From Elusimicrobiota bacterium (GTDB lineage: Bacteria; Elusimicrobiota; Elusimicrobia; Elusimicrobiales; UBA9959), in NCBI GenBank assembly GCA_012517235.1, contig JAAYVI010000068.1, positions 1 through 33,248 on the forward strand: a stretch of DNA of 33,248 nt, given 5' to 3'. A model generated the notes under the pieces. That model did no database searches. It was not told the DNA's origin and saw nothing but the letters and a program-made list of their open reading frames with translations. Shown one piece after another: positions 23,875 through 30,776 of the stretch. Position numbers and translations under genes: made by a program. Positions within the stretch are counted from its first letter, which is position 1, and the number at the start of each line of letters is the position of its first letter.

Positions 23875-25521
23875 TCAAGAAACTATCATTTCTTTGGGAT
23901 GAGATATTTTCTTATTTTTAATTAACGCTTTTATATCGGCGCAAAAATAAAGGCTTCCGGAAATTAATATTTTACTTGAAGATTTTAATGCTTTTTTAAA
24001 AGCTCTTTCTAAATTTTTTTTCAAAACAATTTTTTTTATATGCGGAATTTTATCTAAAATTTGTTCCGCTTTGGCGGTTCTATACGAAGAGCCTTCCGTC
24101 AAAATTATTTGGTCGCAATTCTTATTCAATATTTCCATACATTCTTTAATTTCTTTATCTTTTAAAAAAGATACCAATGCCGTGTCAAAAAAACCGTATT
24201 TCTCAAATAGTCTTTCAAAAGAGATGGGAATATGAGCCCCGTCCAATAAGATTTTTTTGCCTTTATAAATTAAAAACTCTTCTCTGCCCGGCATATTTTC
24301 ATATTTAAAACTTTTTTTTATTTTTGGGGGGCCGAAAATAGAGATTAAAGCTTTTTTTGCAAGAATAATATTCTCATCTTTTCCGTATTCTTCGACAATT
24401 TCAAAATCTTTATTTGTTTTTTTTGATTTTTTCTTAATCCAAAAAGCAATTTTTCCTTTATTTTTCGCGGAACATATTACTTTGGATTTTATCTTTATTA
24501 TTCCGCTTTTTTCTAAAACTATGTCTTTAAGACGCGGACCTATGATATCGGCATGCTCTTTTGTTATGGGGGTAAAAACGCACAGATCGCCGTCGGCGGC
24601 ATTTGTCGCGTCTCGCGCTCCTCCGAGCCCCGCCTCTATGACCGCCAAATCGGTTTTATTTCTTGAAAAATAAAGAAACGCCGACGCCGTCATAAGCTCA
24701 AAATAAGAAAGCTCGCAAGGCGATTTTGATATTATCTCAATTAATATGTCAAAAAAATCTTTTTTGCTTATTTTTTTTCCGTTTACCGATATTCTTTCTC
24801 TAAATGATATTATATGAGGACTTATATAAAGGCCTGTTTTCAAAAAATATTCTTTATGAGCTTTTTGAGCGCAAAAAAAAGCCGTTCCGGTTTTTCCGGC
24901 CGAACCTGTTATATGTATGATTTTTCCGATATCTTTTTGCGGATTGTTCAAAACTTTCAACAAATCTTTTATGTCCTTTAATCCGTAAGAATCGGCTTTT
25001 TTTGGTTTTAAAGAGTTTAAAAAAAAATCCGTCTGCGAAGGATTGTTCGGAATTTTAATCGTATTATTTTTTAAATTACGAACGATACGGCAAATTTTTT
25101 CTTTTATCTTCGGATCTTGAAAATTAGGATTTATTTCATTAAGCGGAATCATCACAAAAGGCCTTTCCAAGCGGCCGGGATGAGGTATTTCGAGAAACGA
25201 AGATTTTATTATTTCGGTTCCGAAATATATTATATCCATATCCAAAGTTCTCGGACCTTTTTCTACGTATCTTTTCCTTTTCAAATATTTTTCCGCATCC
25301 AAACATATTCTTAAAGTTTTACAAGCCGAATAAGGCGAAAGAATACAAGCCGCGGCATTTATAAAATAAGGCTGTTTTTCGTAATACATCGGCGAAGTTA
25401 TATAAAAAGAAGATATTTTTTTTATTTTCAAACCTTTTTTTTCTAAAAAAGAAAGACCTTTTTTTATGTTGTAAATTCTATCGCCCAAATTGGAACCTAA
25501 GGATATTAAAACTTCTTTCAT
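23875..25521 (-). CDS. folK-folC: Bifunctional HPPK (FolK) - folylpolyglutamate/dihydrofolate synthase (FolC) fusion
   Basis: It has 548 residues from ATG 25521, which overlaps the folP stop as ATGA. The N-terminal part (about 1-135) is 6-hydroxymethyl-7,8-dihydropterin pyrophosphokinase: ISLGSNLGDR at 6-14, GPRTLDMDIIYF at 89-100 with metal ligands Asp94 and Asp96, and PHPGRLERPFV. Residues about 180-540 are a Mur-ligase-fold FolC: P-loop ITGSAGKTGT (205-214, a variant of GTNGKGS), SPHIISFRERI, FELMTASAFLYF, EAGLGGARDATN, and LLDGAHIP. The fusion would pyrophosphorylate the pterin and, after FolP has condensed it with p-aminobenzoate, add glutamate. The activities flank FolP in the pathway. 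The C-terminal end touches the convergent PorV-like gene. Confidence 0.93.
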   Translation of the reverse strand: MKEVLISLGSNLGDRIYNIKKGLSFLEKKGLKIKKISSFYITSPMYYEKQPYFINAAACILSPYSACKTLRICLDAEKYLKRKRYVEKGPRTLDMDIIYFGTEIIKSSFLEIPHPGRLERPFVMIPLNEINPNFQDPKIKEKICRIVRNLKNNTIKIPNNPSQTDFFLNSLKPKKADSYGLKDIKDLLKVLNNPQKDIGKIIHITGSAGKTGTAFFCAQKAHKEYFLKTGLYISPHIISFRERISVNGKKISKKDFFDILIEIISKSPCELSYFELMTASAFLYFSRNKTDLAVIEAGLGGARDATNAADGDLCVFTPITKEHADIIGPRLKDIVLEKSGIIKIKSKVICSAKNKGKIAFWIKKKSKKTNKDFEIVEEYGKDENIILAKKALISIFGPPKIKKSFKYENMPGREEFLIYKGKKILLDGAHIPISFERLFEKYGFFDTALVSFLKDKEIKECMEILNKNCDQIILTEGSSYRTAKAEQILDKIPHIKKIVLKKNLERAFKKALKSSSKILISGSLYFCADIKALIKNKKISHPKEMIVS

Positions 25522-26312
25522 ACGGAAATTATTTTCCCCGTTATTTCCAAAGCTTGCCTGCACGCTTTAACGTCGTGCACTCTAAAGATATCGGCTCCGT
25601 TTAAAAATCCCAAAACATTGGCGGCTATGGTTGCGCCCAATCTTTCTTTCGGATTTTTTTCGGCGCAATAAAATCCTATGAAAGATTTTCTCGAAACTCC
25701 TATCATAATAGGTTTGCCCAATTTTTTAAAAAAGGAAATATTTTTTATAAGGATCAGATTATGTTCGTAGGTTTTGCCGAATCCTATTCCCGGATCTATA
25801 GCTATTTCTTTAACTCCGGCTTTTTCAAGTTTTTTTATTCTATCTTCAAAAAAAGAACATATTTCTCCGAGCAGATCTCCGTAAGAGGGATTATCCTGCA
25901 TTGTTTTCGGCTCGCCTTTCATATGCATTATCACGGCTTTGGCATTATATTTTGCCGCTATTTCTATCATTTTTTCGTCTCTAAAACCGGTCACATCGTT
26001 TATTATCGATGCTCCCGATTTAAGAGCTTTTTCGGCGGTTTTCCAATTGCGGGTATCCACGGAGATCTCGGCCTTAACTTGCGATTTTATTTTCTCTATC
26101 GCCGGTAAAATTCTTTTTTCTTCGTCTTCTTGACTTACCGGGGAAGAAAAAGGTCTGGTAGACTCTCCGCCTATGTCTATTACGTCCGCTCCTTCTTCTT
26201 GCATTTGAGCGGCTTTTTGAACGGCTTTTTCAATGTCTAAAAAACTTCCTCCGTCCGAAAAAGAATCTGGGGTAATATTAAGTATTCCGAAAATACTTTT
26301 TTTGTTAAACAT
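25518..26312 (-). CDS. folP: Dihydropteroate synthase
   Basis: It has 264 residues. ATG 26312 is chosen because GGAGA lies 5 nt upstream; a TTG 30 bp further up has no such site. The TIM-barrel motifs are complete: ILNITPDSFSDGG near residue 9, the loop-2 signature GGESTRPFSSPV near 57, ISVDTRN, GASIINDVTG, VIMHMKG, AIDPGIGFGKT near 180 and IGVSRKSFIG. The enzyme joins 6-hydroxymethyl-7,8-dihydropterin pyrophosphate with p-aminobenzoate and is the sulfonamide target. It is followed in an ATGA overlap by the folK-folC fusion, and shares an 87-bp divergent region with speD. Confidence 0.97.
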   Translation of the reverse strand: MFNKKSIFGILNITPDSFSDGGSFLDIEKAVQKAAQMQEEGADVIDIGGESTRPFSSPVSQEDEEKRILPAIEKIKSQVKAEISVDTRNWKTAEKALKSGASIINDVTGFRDEKMIEIAAKYNAKAVIMHMKGEPKTMQDNPSYGDLLGEICSFFEDRIKKLEKAGVKEIAIDPGIGFGKTYEHNLILIKNISFFKKLGKPIMIGVSRKSFIGFYCAEKNPKERLGATIAANVLGFLNGADIFRVHDVKACRQALEITGKIISV

Positions 26313-26353
26313 AATATCTCCGCAAATTGACTTTAAGGGCAAAATTTTGTAAA

Positions 26354-26381
26354 TTTAAAATTCATATTTTTATTTTATAAA
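26354..26381 (+). promoter_or_regulatory. Promoter candidate for speD-speE
   Basis: TTTAAA (26354-26359) and TATAAA (26376-26381) are 16 bp apart in the divergent folP/speD region. AGGA (26390-26393) follows as ribosome binding site, 6 nt before the speD ATG. Confidence 0.4.
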
Positions 26382-26399
26382 ATTGCGACAGGAAAAAAA

Positions 26400-26759
26400 A
26401 TGAAAGTCGAAGCCCTCGGAAAACACCTGATAGTCGAACTCTACGACTGCGATCAAAAACTCCTTTCGGACGTGCATTTCATACAGGAAACCATGCTTGC
26501 CGCCGCAAAAGCCGCGGATACTACCGTCATAGATACCGTTTTCCACGCTTTTAAACCTTTCGGCGTTTCCGGCGTCGTCGTAATAGCCGAATCTCATCTT
26601 GCCATACATACATGGCCGGAGCATAAATTCGCATCCGTTGATTTCTTTACTTGCGGAGACAAGTCGAATCCCTGGAAAGCTTTCGAACTTATGAGAAAAA
26701 AACTCAAGTCAAAGCATTTCAGCGTAATGAAAATGAAGAGAGGTCTTTTGATAAAATGA
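26400..26759 (+). CDS. speD: S-adenosylmethionine decarboxylase proenzyme (prokaryotic class 1B)
   Basis: The 119 residues are the normal length of the short bacterial/archaeal SpeD. The proenzyme cuts itself between Glu64 and Ser65 in the motif AESHLAIHTWPEH; Ser65 becomes the pyruvoyl cofactor. The catalytic His70 and Cys85 (FFTCGD) are present. The product, decarboxylated S-adenosylmethionine, is the aminopropyl donor for the aminopropyltransferase encoded next, whose ATG overlaps this stop codon (ATGA). Confidence 0.97.
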   Translation: MKVEALGKHLIVELYDCDQKLLSDVHFIQETMLAAAKAADTTVIDTVFHAFKPFGVSGVVVIAESHLAIHTWPEHKFASVDFFTCGDKSNPWKAFELMRKKLKSKHFSVMKMKRGLLIK

Positions 26760-27721
26760 ATTTTTCCTCTTTTTCATGGATAAAGAAAAACGGTTCGAAA
26801 ATGCCTTCCGGCGAGTGGTTCATAGAATTTTTTACAAAAGGAGAGTTTCACTGCCATCAAATTTCGTCAAAAATAGCTCATTATAAAACCGAGTTTCAAG
26901 AAGCCACATTGATAAAAACTCATACTTTCGGGAAAGTTCTTGTTCTGGACGGAGAAACCCAGTCGAGCGAATACGACGAATTTATATATCACGAAGGACT
27001 TGTTTTTCCTGCTCTTTACTCTCATAAAAAACCAAAAAAAGCTTTGATTTTAGGAGGGGGAGAAGGCGCCACGGCCAGAGATATACTAAAAAGAAAAAGC
27101 ATCGAAAAAGTCGTGATGGCCGACATCGACCATAATATACTGGATTTTGCCAGAAAACATTTGCATACGTGGCATAAAGGATCTTTCGAAGACGAAAGAA
27201 TGATTCTCTTATGCCAGGACGCAAAAAAATGCGTTGAAAATACAAAACTTAAATTTGATTTGATTTACTCCGACCTGCCAAGTCCCATAGAAGGAGGTCC
27301 CGCTTTCTCTCTTTATACTTTGGAGTTTTACCGTAAAATGAAAAATATAATGCAAAAAGACGCCATATTCGCCATGCAGTCTGGACCTGGAACTCCTTTG
27401 CAATTCGAACTGCATCCGATGATTTTTGCGACATTATCCAAAGTTTTTAAATATACGGCGTCCTATTCTTTTTTCATACCGAGCTACGATATGCCTTGGA
27501 CATATCTTTTGGCATCCGATTTCGATTTCAAAAAAGCGGTTTTATCTTATTCTTTTGACAAAAGAATAAAAGAATATTTTAGCGAAGGGCCAAAATTGTT
27601 AGACTCTCAAAATATAAAAGGATTGTTCGAAAGCATGCCTTTTTATCTTAAAGAGAAAATAAGAAAATGTAAAAAACCTATTACGGAAAAAAATCCTATG
27701 TTCTTTTCCACTTCCAGATAA
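26756..27721 (+). CDS. speE: Spermidine synthase-family aminopropyltransferase
   Basis: It has 321 residues from ATG 26756, which overlaps the speD stop; the frame is open further upstream only as a shadow. The N-terminal beta domain has FGKVLVLDGETQSSEYDEFIYHE (in pieces: VLVLDGETQ, then EYDEFIYHE). The Rossmann fold has the S-adenosylmethionine motif LGGGEGATARD at 99-109 and VMADID at 120-125. The catalytic Asp173 is in SDLPSPIEGGPAF, followed by LYTLEFY. This loop is closer to the D-L-x-D/S-P-x-E-G-G-P-x-x-x-L-Y-T-x-x-F-Y pattern of thermospermine/triamine-type aminopropyltransferases than to the D-S-T-D-P pattern of standard spermidine synthases, so the acceptor may not be putrescine. 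Confidence 0.9.
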   Translation: MNFSSFSWIKKNGSKMPSGEWFIEFFTKGEFHCHQISSKIAHYKTEFQEATLIKTHTFGKVLVLDGETQSSEYDEFIYHEGLVFPALYSHKKPKKALILGGGEGATARDILKRKSIEKVVMADIDHNILDFARKHLHTWHKGSFEDERMILLCQDAKKCVENTKLKFDLIYSDLPSPIEGGPAFSLYTLEFYRKMKNIMQKDAIFAMQSGPGTPLQFELHPMIFATLSKVFKYTASYSFFIPSYDMPWTYLLASDFDFKKAVLSYSFDKRIKEYFSEGPKLLDSQNIKGLFESMPFYLKEKIRKCKKPITEKNPMFFSTSR

Positions 27722-27730
27722 GGAGATCTT

Positions 27731-28213
27731 ATGAAAAAACAAATAAAAAATTCCAAAACGGCCAAAAAGTCAAAAGCCTCTTCCGTTTTAAAAAGACCGA
27801 TTAATAAAACGAAAGCAAAAAAAGCCGCCGATAAGGACCTTAAAAAAAAGGTTAATCAAACATTAATTTTTTCTCCGAAAGAACTTTCGGAAATAGAAAA
27901 ATCTTTGACGGAAAGAAAAAACGATCTTATTAAAAATATAGAAGACAAAAGAAATTACGATTTAAAAGAAAGCGAAGTCGGCGACCAAATAGACGAGGCA
28001 TCCGACAGTTTGGATAAAGAAATTTTATTCGGTTCTTCGGAAAACGAAAGAAAAATACTCGACGAAATCGAAGCCGCATTAAGAAGAATTAAAAACGGAA
28101 TTTACGGCAAATGCGAACAATGCGGAATAATAATAGACAAGAAAAGGATAAAAGCTCTTCCTTATTCCAGATATTGTATTAAGTGTCAGATAAAGAACGA
28201 CTCTTATAAATAA
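27731..28213 (+). CDS. DksA/TraR-type C4 zinc-finger protein
   Basis: It has 160 residues. The first 45 are an extended, very Lys-rich tail (KKQIKNSKTAKKSKAS). Residues about 48-125 form the DksA coiled coil with the tip motif DQIDEA (85-90, DxxDxA), which reaches into the secondary channel of RNA polymerase in DksA. The C-terminal zinc finger is complete: Cys128, Cys131, Cys149 and Cys152 (CEQC-x17-CIKC). It probably modulates transcription initiation together with ppGpp. GGAG precedes the ATG, 9 bp after speE, so it may be co-transcribed with the polyamine genes. Confidence 0.9.
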   Translation: MKKQIKNSKTAKKSKASSVLKRPINKTKAKKAADKDLKKKVNQTLIFSPKELSEIEKSLTERKNDLIKNIEDKRNYDLKESEVGDQIDEASDSLDKEILFGSSENERKILDEIEAALRRIKNGIYGKCEQCGIIIDKKRIKALPYSRYCIKCQIKNDSYK

Positions 28214-28230
28214 GTTTCTAAATTTAGTAG

Positions 28231-29106
28231 CTAAGGATTTTGTTCCGATTTATTTTCGGACATATCCGAAGCTTCGACCTTCGTTTTTCTCCAGTTTTTT
28301 GCTTTTGCGGAAATTATGTAATGTTTACCGTTACTGGCTATTTCCAAAGAATTCTCGGCCAAATTGTCGGAAATCTCTTTTCTAACCGCGGGAATATTTC
28401 TCGTCAAATCGGCTAACCTTTTGATATCGTCGGTATAAAAACCGTATTTTTGGAAGTGTATTTCTTGAAGTTTGGCCAATTTGGCTATGGTTCTATTTGC
28501 TTTGCTTATTTGCCTCTGTTCATAAGGAGTAACGGCCAAAACGCTCTTCTGTACCCAATTGCCGGCAAAAAAAGCCATCAATGCCCAAGATAATACCAAA
28601 ACCGTTCCTTCGGCGAAATCGCCTCTCTCTTTAATCTTAATTACCCGGCTTCCCGCCAAATAATCGTGCAAAGCTTTTTTACCGGGAGTAAAAAGGGCTA
28701 TCATATATCCCAGGTTTATAGTATAAGAGCCTATGAAGTACCCTATCGTTCTTAAGAAAGCCTTAAAAGGAGATAATTCGCCTCCGTCGGAGGCTCTTAC
28801 TCTTATTCCGAGCAGGTATTTTCCCAGAGTGGCTCTGCCGCCGGAAGAAAATATTATTTCATACAAAAAAAACAAAGCTATCCATAGAATTTTCCAAGCC
28901 GTCATGGAAAAAGAAGACAAGGGTCCGTTTTTTACCAAAAAATCATAAGTAAAATAAACCAAAAACCAAAAAGGCAAAGTATCTATGACATAAGCCAAAA
29001 AACGTTCCGAAAATCCCGCGTTGACAATTTCTTGAGATTTAGTTTGCTCTTCGGCGCTTTTTAAACTTTCGTTTTCTTCGTTAAGATTTATATTAAGTTC
29101 GCTCAT
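28231..29106 (-). CDS. RDD-family membrane protein with pilin-like C-terminal region
   Basis: It has 291 residues from ATG 29106, chosen for AAGGGG 4 nt upstream. Residues about 31-157 are an RDD domain (FSERFLAYVIDTLPFW; GGRATLGKYLLGIRV; FTPGKKALHDYLAG) with three membrane helices. A further helix at about 168-190 (TVLVLSWALMAFFAGNWV) precedes residues 197-270, which look like a type IV pilin or pseudopilin body without its prepilin leader: RQISKANRTIAKLAKLQE, FQKYGFYTDDIKRLADLT and a later beta strand KHYIISAKAK. The C-terminus is charged. RDD proteins are membrane proteins, some implicated in ion transport; the tail is probably outside the cytoplasm. It converges on the DksA-like gene with a 17-bp gap. 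Confidence 0.82.
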   Translation of the reverse strand: MSELNINLNEENESLKSAEEQTKSQEIVNAGFSERFLAYVIDTLPFWFLVYFTYDFLVKNGPLSSFSMTAWKILWIALFFLYEIIFSSGGRATLGKYLLGIRVRASDGGELSPFKAFLRTIGYFIGSYTINLGYMIALFTPGKKALHDYLAGSRVIKIKERGDFAEGTVLVLSWALMAFFAGNWVQKSVLAVTPYEQRQISKANRTIAKLAKLQEIHFQKYGFYTDDIKRLADLTRNIPAVRKEISDNLAENSLEIASNGKHYIISAKAKNWRKTKVEASDMSENKSEQNP

Positions 29107-29116
29107 AAAACCCCTT

Positions 29117-29129
29117 CGCGCAAAGCGCG
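29117..29129 (-). promoter_or_regulatory. Short GC hairpin next to the RDD gene ribosome binding site
   Basis: CGCGC and GCGCG form a 5-bp stem with a 3-nt loop directly before the AAGGGG ribosome binding site (29111-29116) of the RDD gene. Within an AT-rich leader it could affect ribosome access; this is inference. Confidence 0.3.
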
Positions 29130-29170
29130 TAATCGATATAAATAATTTTAGCATAATTTTTCAAAACTTA

Positions 29171-29199
29171 TTGTAAAAGCGGCTTAAATTTTATTAAAT
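29171..29199 (+). promoter_or_regulatory. Promoter of the glutamine amidotransferase gene (near-leaderless)
   Basis: TTGTAA (29171-29176) and TTAAAT (29194-29199) are 17 bp apart. The ATG at 29209 lies 9 nt after the -10 and has no Shine-Dalgarno, so the leader would be only a few bases. Confidence 0.45.
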
Positions 29200-29208
29200 A
29201 TCTCAAGT

Positions 29209-30036
29209 ATGTGCAGAATGTTCGCGGCGATATCGACCGAAAATATTTTTCCAAAGGCGGCTCATTTCCTTTTGGACAGCGAAAAATCTCTAATTAAGCA
29301 GTCTTGCGCAAACCCGGACAGACTTCAAAAAGACGGCTGGGGAGTTGGTTTTTTCAAATCCGGAGAAGTTCGAATAATCAAAAGCCGCGGTCCAATTTTC
29401 AAAGAAGAAGATAAAGTTAGAAAAATTTCCGGGGAAGCCGATATTTTTCTGGCTCATATAAGAGAAGCTTCCAATCCTAAAAAACTCCCGCATAAAAAAC
29501 TTATATCACAAGCAAATTCTCAGCCTTTTTCGGCTCAAGGTTTTATTTTTTGTCATAACGGAACTTTATGTATTCCCGACGCCGTATCCTCAAATCTCGG
29601 CGGTCTTAAAAAAAATTTAAAAGGCGTAAACGACAGCGAGGTTCTTTTCTGGCAAATCATAAAATCTCTAAACGCATACGGAGATCCGGTAACCGCAATA
29701 AGAATGTCAGTAGACGAAATAGAAACCGTCTGGATTTCGGTAAAAAAAGAATACGAAAAAAAAGGTATCGCAACCCCTTATAAAGGATTGAATATAATTC
29801 TGGCCTCCAAAGAAGCTCTTTATGCCCTTTGTCTCTACCCGGAAAACTCTTCTAAGAAAGCCATACTTACTCCTTCTCGGCCTTTCGGAAAAATGGCATA
29901 CAGGAAAGAGGGAAAAACTTTCATTTTCGCCAGCGAACCTTTGGACGGCGGTAAATGGGAGAATCTCGAAAACGGTTTTATTTTATCGGCCGTAAAATCA
30001 AAAAACGAAATAACTTTGAGAAAGGAAAAATTATGA
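29209..30036 (+). CDS. Class II glutamine amidotransferase (YafJ/EgtC-like)
   Basis: It has 275 residues. Cys2 after the initiator Met (MCRMFA) is the N-terminal nucleophile, which fixes the start codon. The glutaminase motifs follow: KDGWGVGFF (41-49), LAHIREAS (81-88, the Arg that binds the glutamine carboxylate), ANSQPF (102-107, where the common His is Gln) and CHNGTL (115-120, oxyanion Asn-Gly). There is no synthase domain, so this belongs to the stand-alone GATase_4 type, whose members include the ergothioneine-pathway hydrolase EgtC and the uncharacterised YafJ. The substrate here cannot be told. It overlaps the next gene as ATGA. Confidence 0.9.
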   Translation: MCRMFAAISTENIFPKAAHFLLDSEKSLIKQSCANPDRLQKDGWGVGFFKSGEVRIIKSRGPIFKEEDKVRKISGEADIFLAHIREASNPKKLPHKKLISQANSQPFSAQGFIFCHNGTLCIPDAVSSNLGGLKKNLKGVNDSEVLFWQIIKSLNAYGDPVTAIRMSVDEIETVWISVKKEYEKKGIATPYKGLNIILASKEALYALCLYPENSSKKAILTPSRPFGKMAYRKEGKTFIFASEPLDGGKWENLENGFILSAVKSKNEITLRKEKL

Positions 30037-30659
30037 AATGGATAATACTCATATTAATTTTTGCCGGCGGAATATATTACATAGTAAACGAGAAAAAACA
30101 GGAAGAAATAAGAAAAATACAAGCCGAAGAGATTAAAAAAAATGAGATGAGAGCTTTGGAATCGCCTTTACCGGAAAGCGTAAAAAAAGAATATTCCCTT
30201 TCGCTTTCTAAGGACACCGTATCTACTCTCAGAGGTCTTACCGAAGATACCAATGAAAAGGTAAGAATAAGCGCGGTGGAACTTCTTTGGCAAATGCAGG
30301 ATCCGGAAAGTCCCAAACTTATAAAAAAAATGCTTGAAAACGAAACCGAAACTTCTGTAAAAATAAAAATAATAGAACTCATTTCAAGAGACAAAACCCG
30401 TCTATCGCTAAAATTGCTTGCCGAAGCTCTTAAAAATTACGATAAAGACACCAGAGTTAAAGCCGCGGAAGTTTTGGGTGAATATGCTACCGAAGACGCC
30501 ATAAAAACTTTGAACGGCGCTTTAAACGACTATGACGAAGAAGTTAAGCTGAAAGCCTTGGAGTCGGTTAATAAGATAAAAAAGCAAATAGAAAAACAAA
30601 GAGAAGAAAAAATAAAAGAACTTGAAAATCCCAATAAAGACCCTTTAAAAGTGGAATAA
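30033..30659 (+). CDS. Membrane-anchored HEAT-repeat protein
   Basis: It has 208 residues from ATG 30033, which overlaps the amidotransferase stop. Residues 2-20 are a membrane anchor (KWIILILIFAGGIYYIVN), followed by a charged linker. Residues about 62-185 contain three to four HEAT-like helical pairs of about 30 residues (NEKVRISAVELLWQMQDPES; KDTRVKAAEVLGEYATEDAI; DEEVKLKALESVNKIKK). The C-terminus is a Lys/Glu-rich helix. The family is a protein-protein interaction scaffold with no catalysis. Confidence 0.8.
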   Translation: MKWIILILIFAGGIYYIVNEKKQEEIRKIQAEEIKKNEMRALESPLPESVKKEYSLSLSKDTVSTLRGLTEDTNEKVRISAVELLWQMQDPESPKLIKKMLENETETSVKIKIIELISRDKTRLSLKLLAEALKNYDKDTRVKAAEVLGEYATEDAIKTLNGALNDYDEEVKLKALESVNKIKKQIEKQREEKIKELENPNKDPLKVE

Positions 30660-30710
30660 ATATCTTAAACTTTTCCGTTTTTTCCCGTATAAACTTAAAA
30701 AATATCTTTT

Positions 30711-30719
30711 TGATATAAT
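30711..30719 (+). promoter_or_regulatory. Extended -10 promoter of the MoxR operon
   Basis: TGATATAAT is a perfect extended -10 (TG-n-TATAAT). No good -35 is present, as is common for extended -10 promoters. A leader of about 50 nt with the strong ribosome binding site CGGAGG precedes the ATG at 30777. Confidence 0.6.
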
Positions 30720-30776
30720 ATTTATATGTCGCTCTAAAAGCAATTTTGGGTTCTCTATTAATTCGGAGGTATTTTT

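Noticed and set aside
26313-26342. Upstream TTG start for folP adding 10 residues
   Set aside because: The ATG at 26312 has GGAGA at the right spacing and begins just before the conserved first strand; the TTG has no site.
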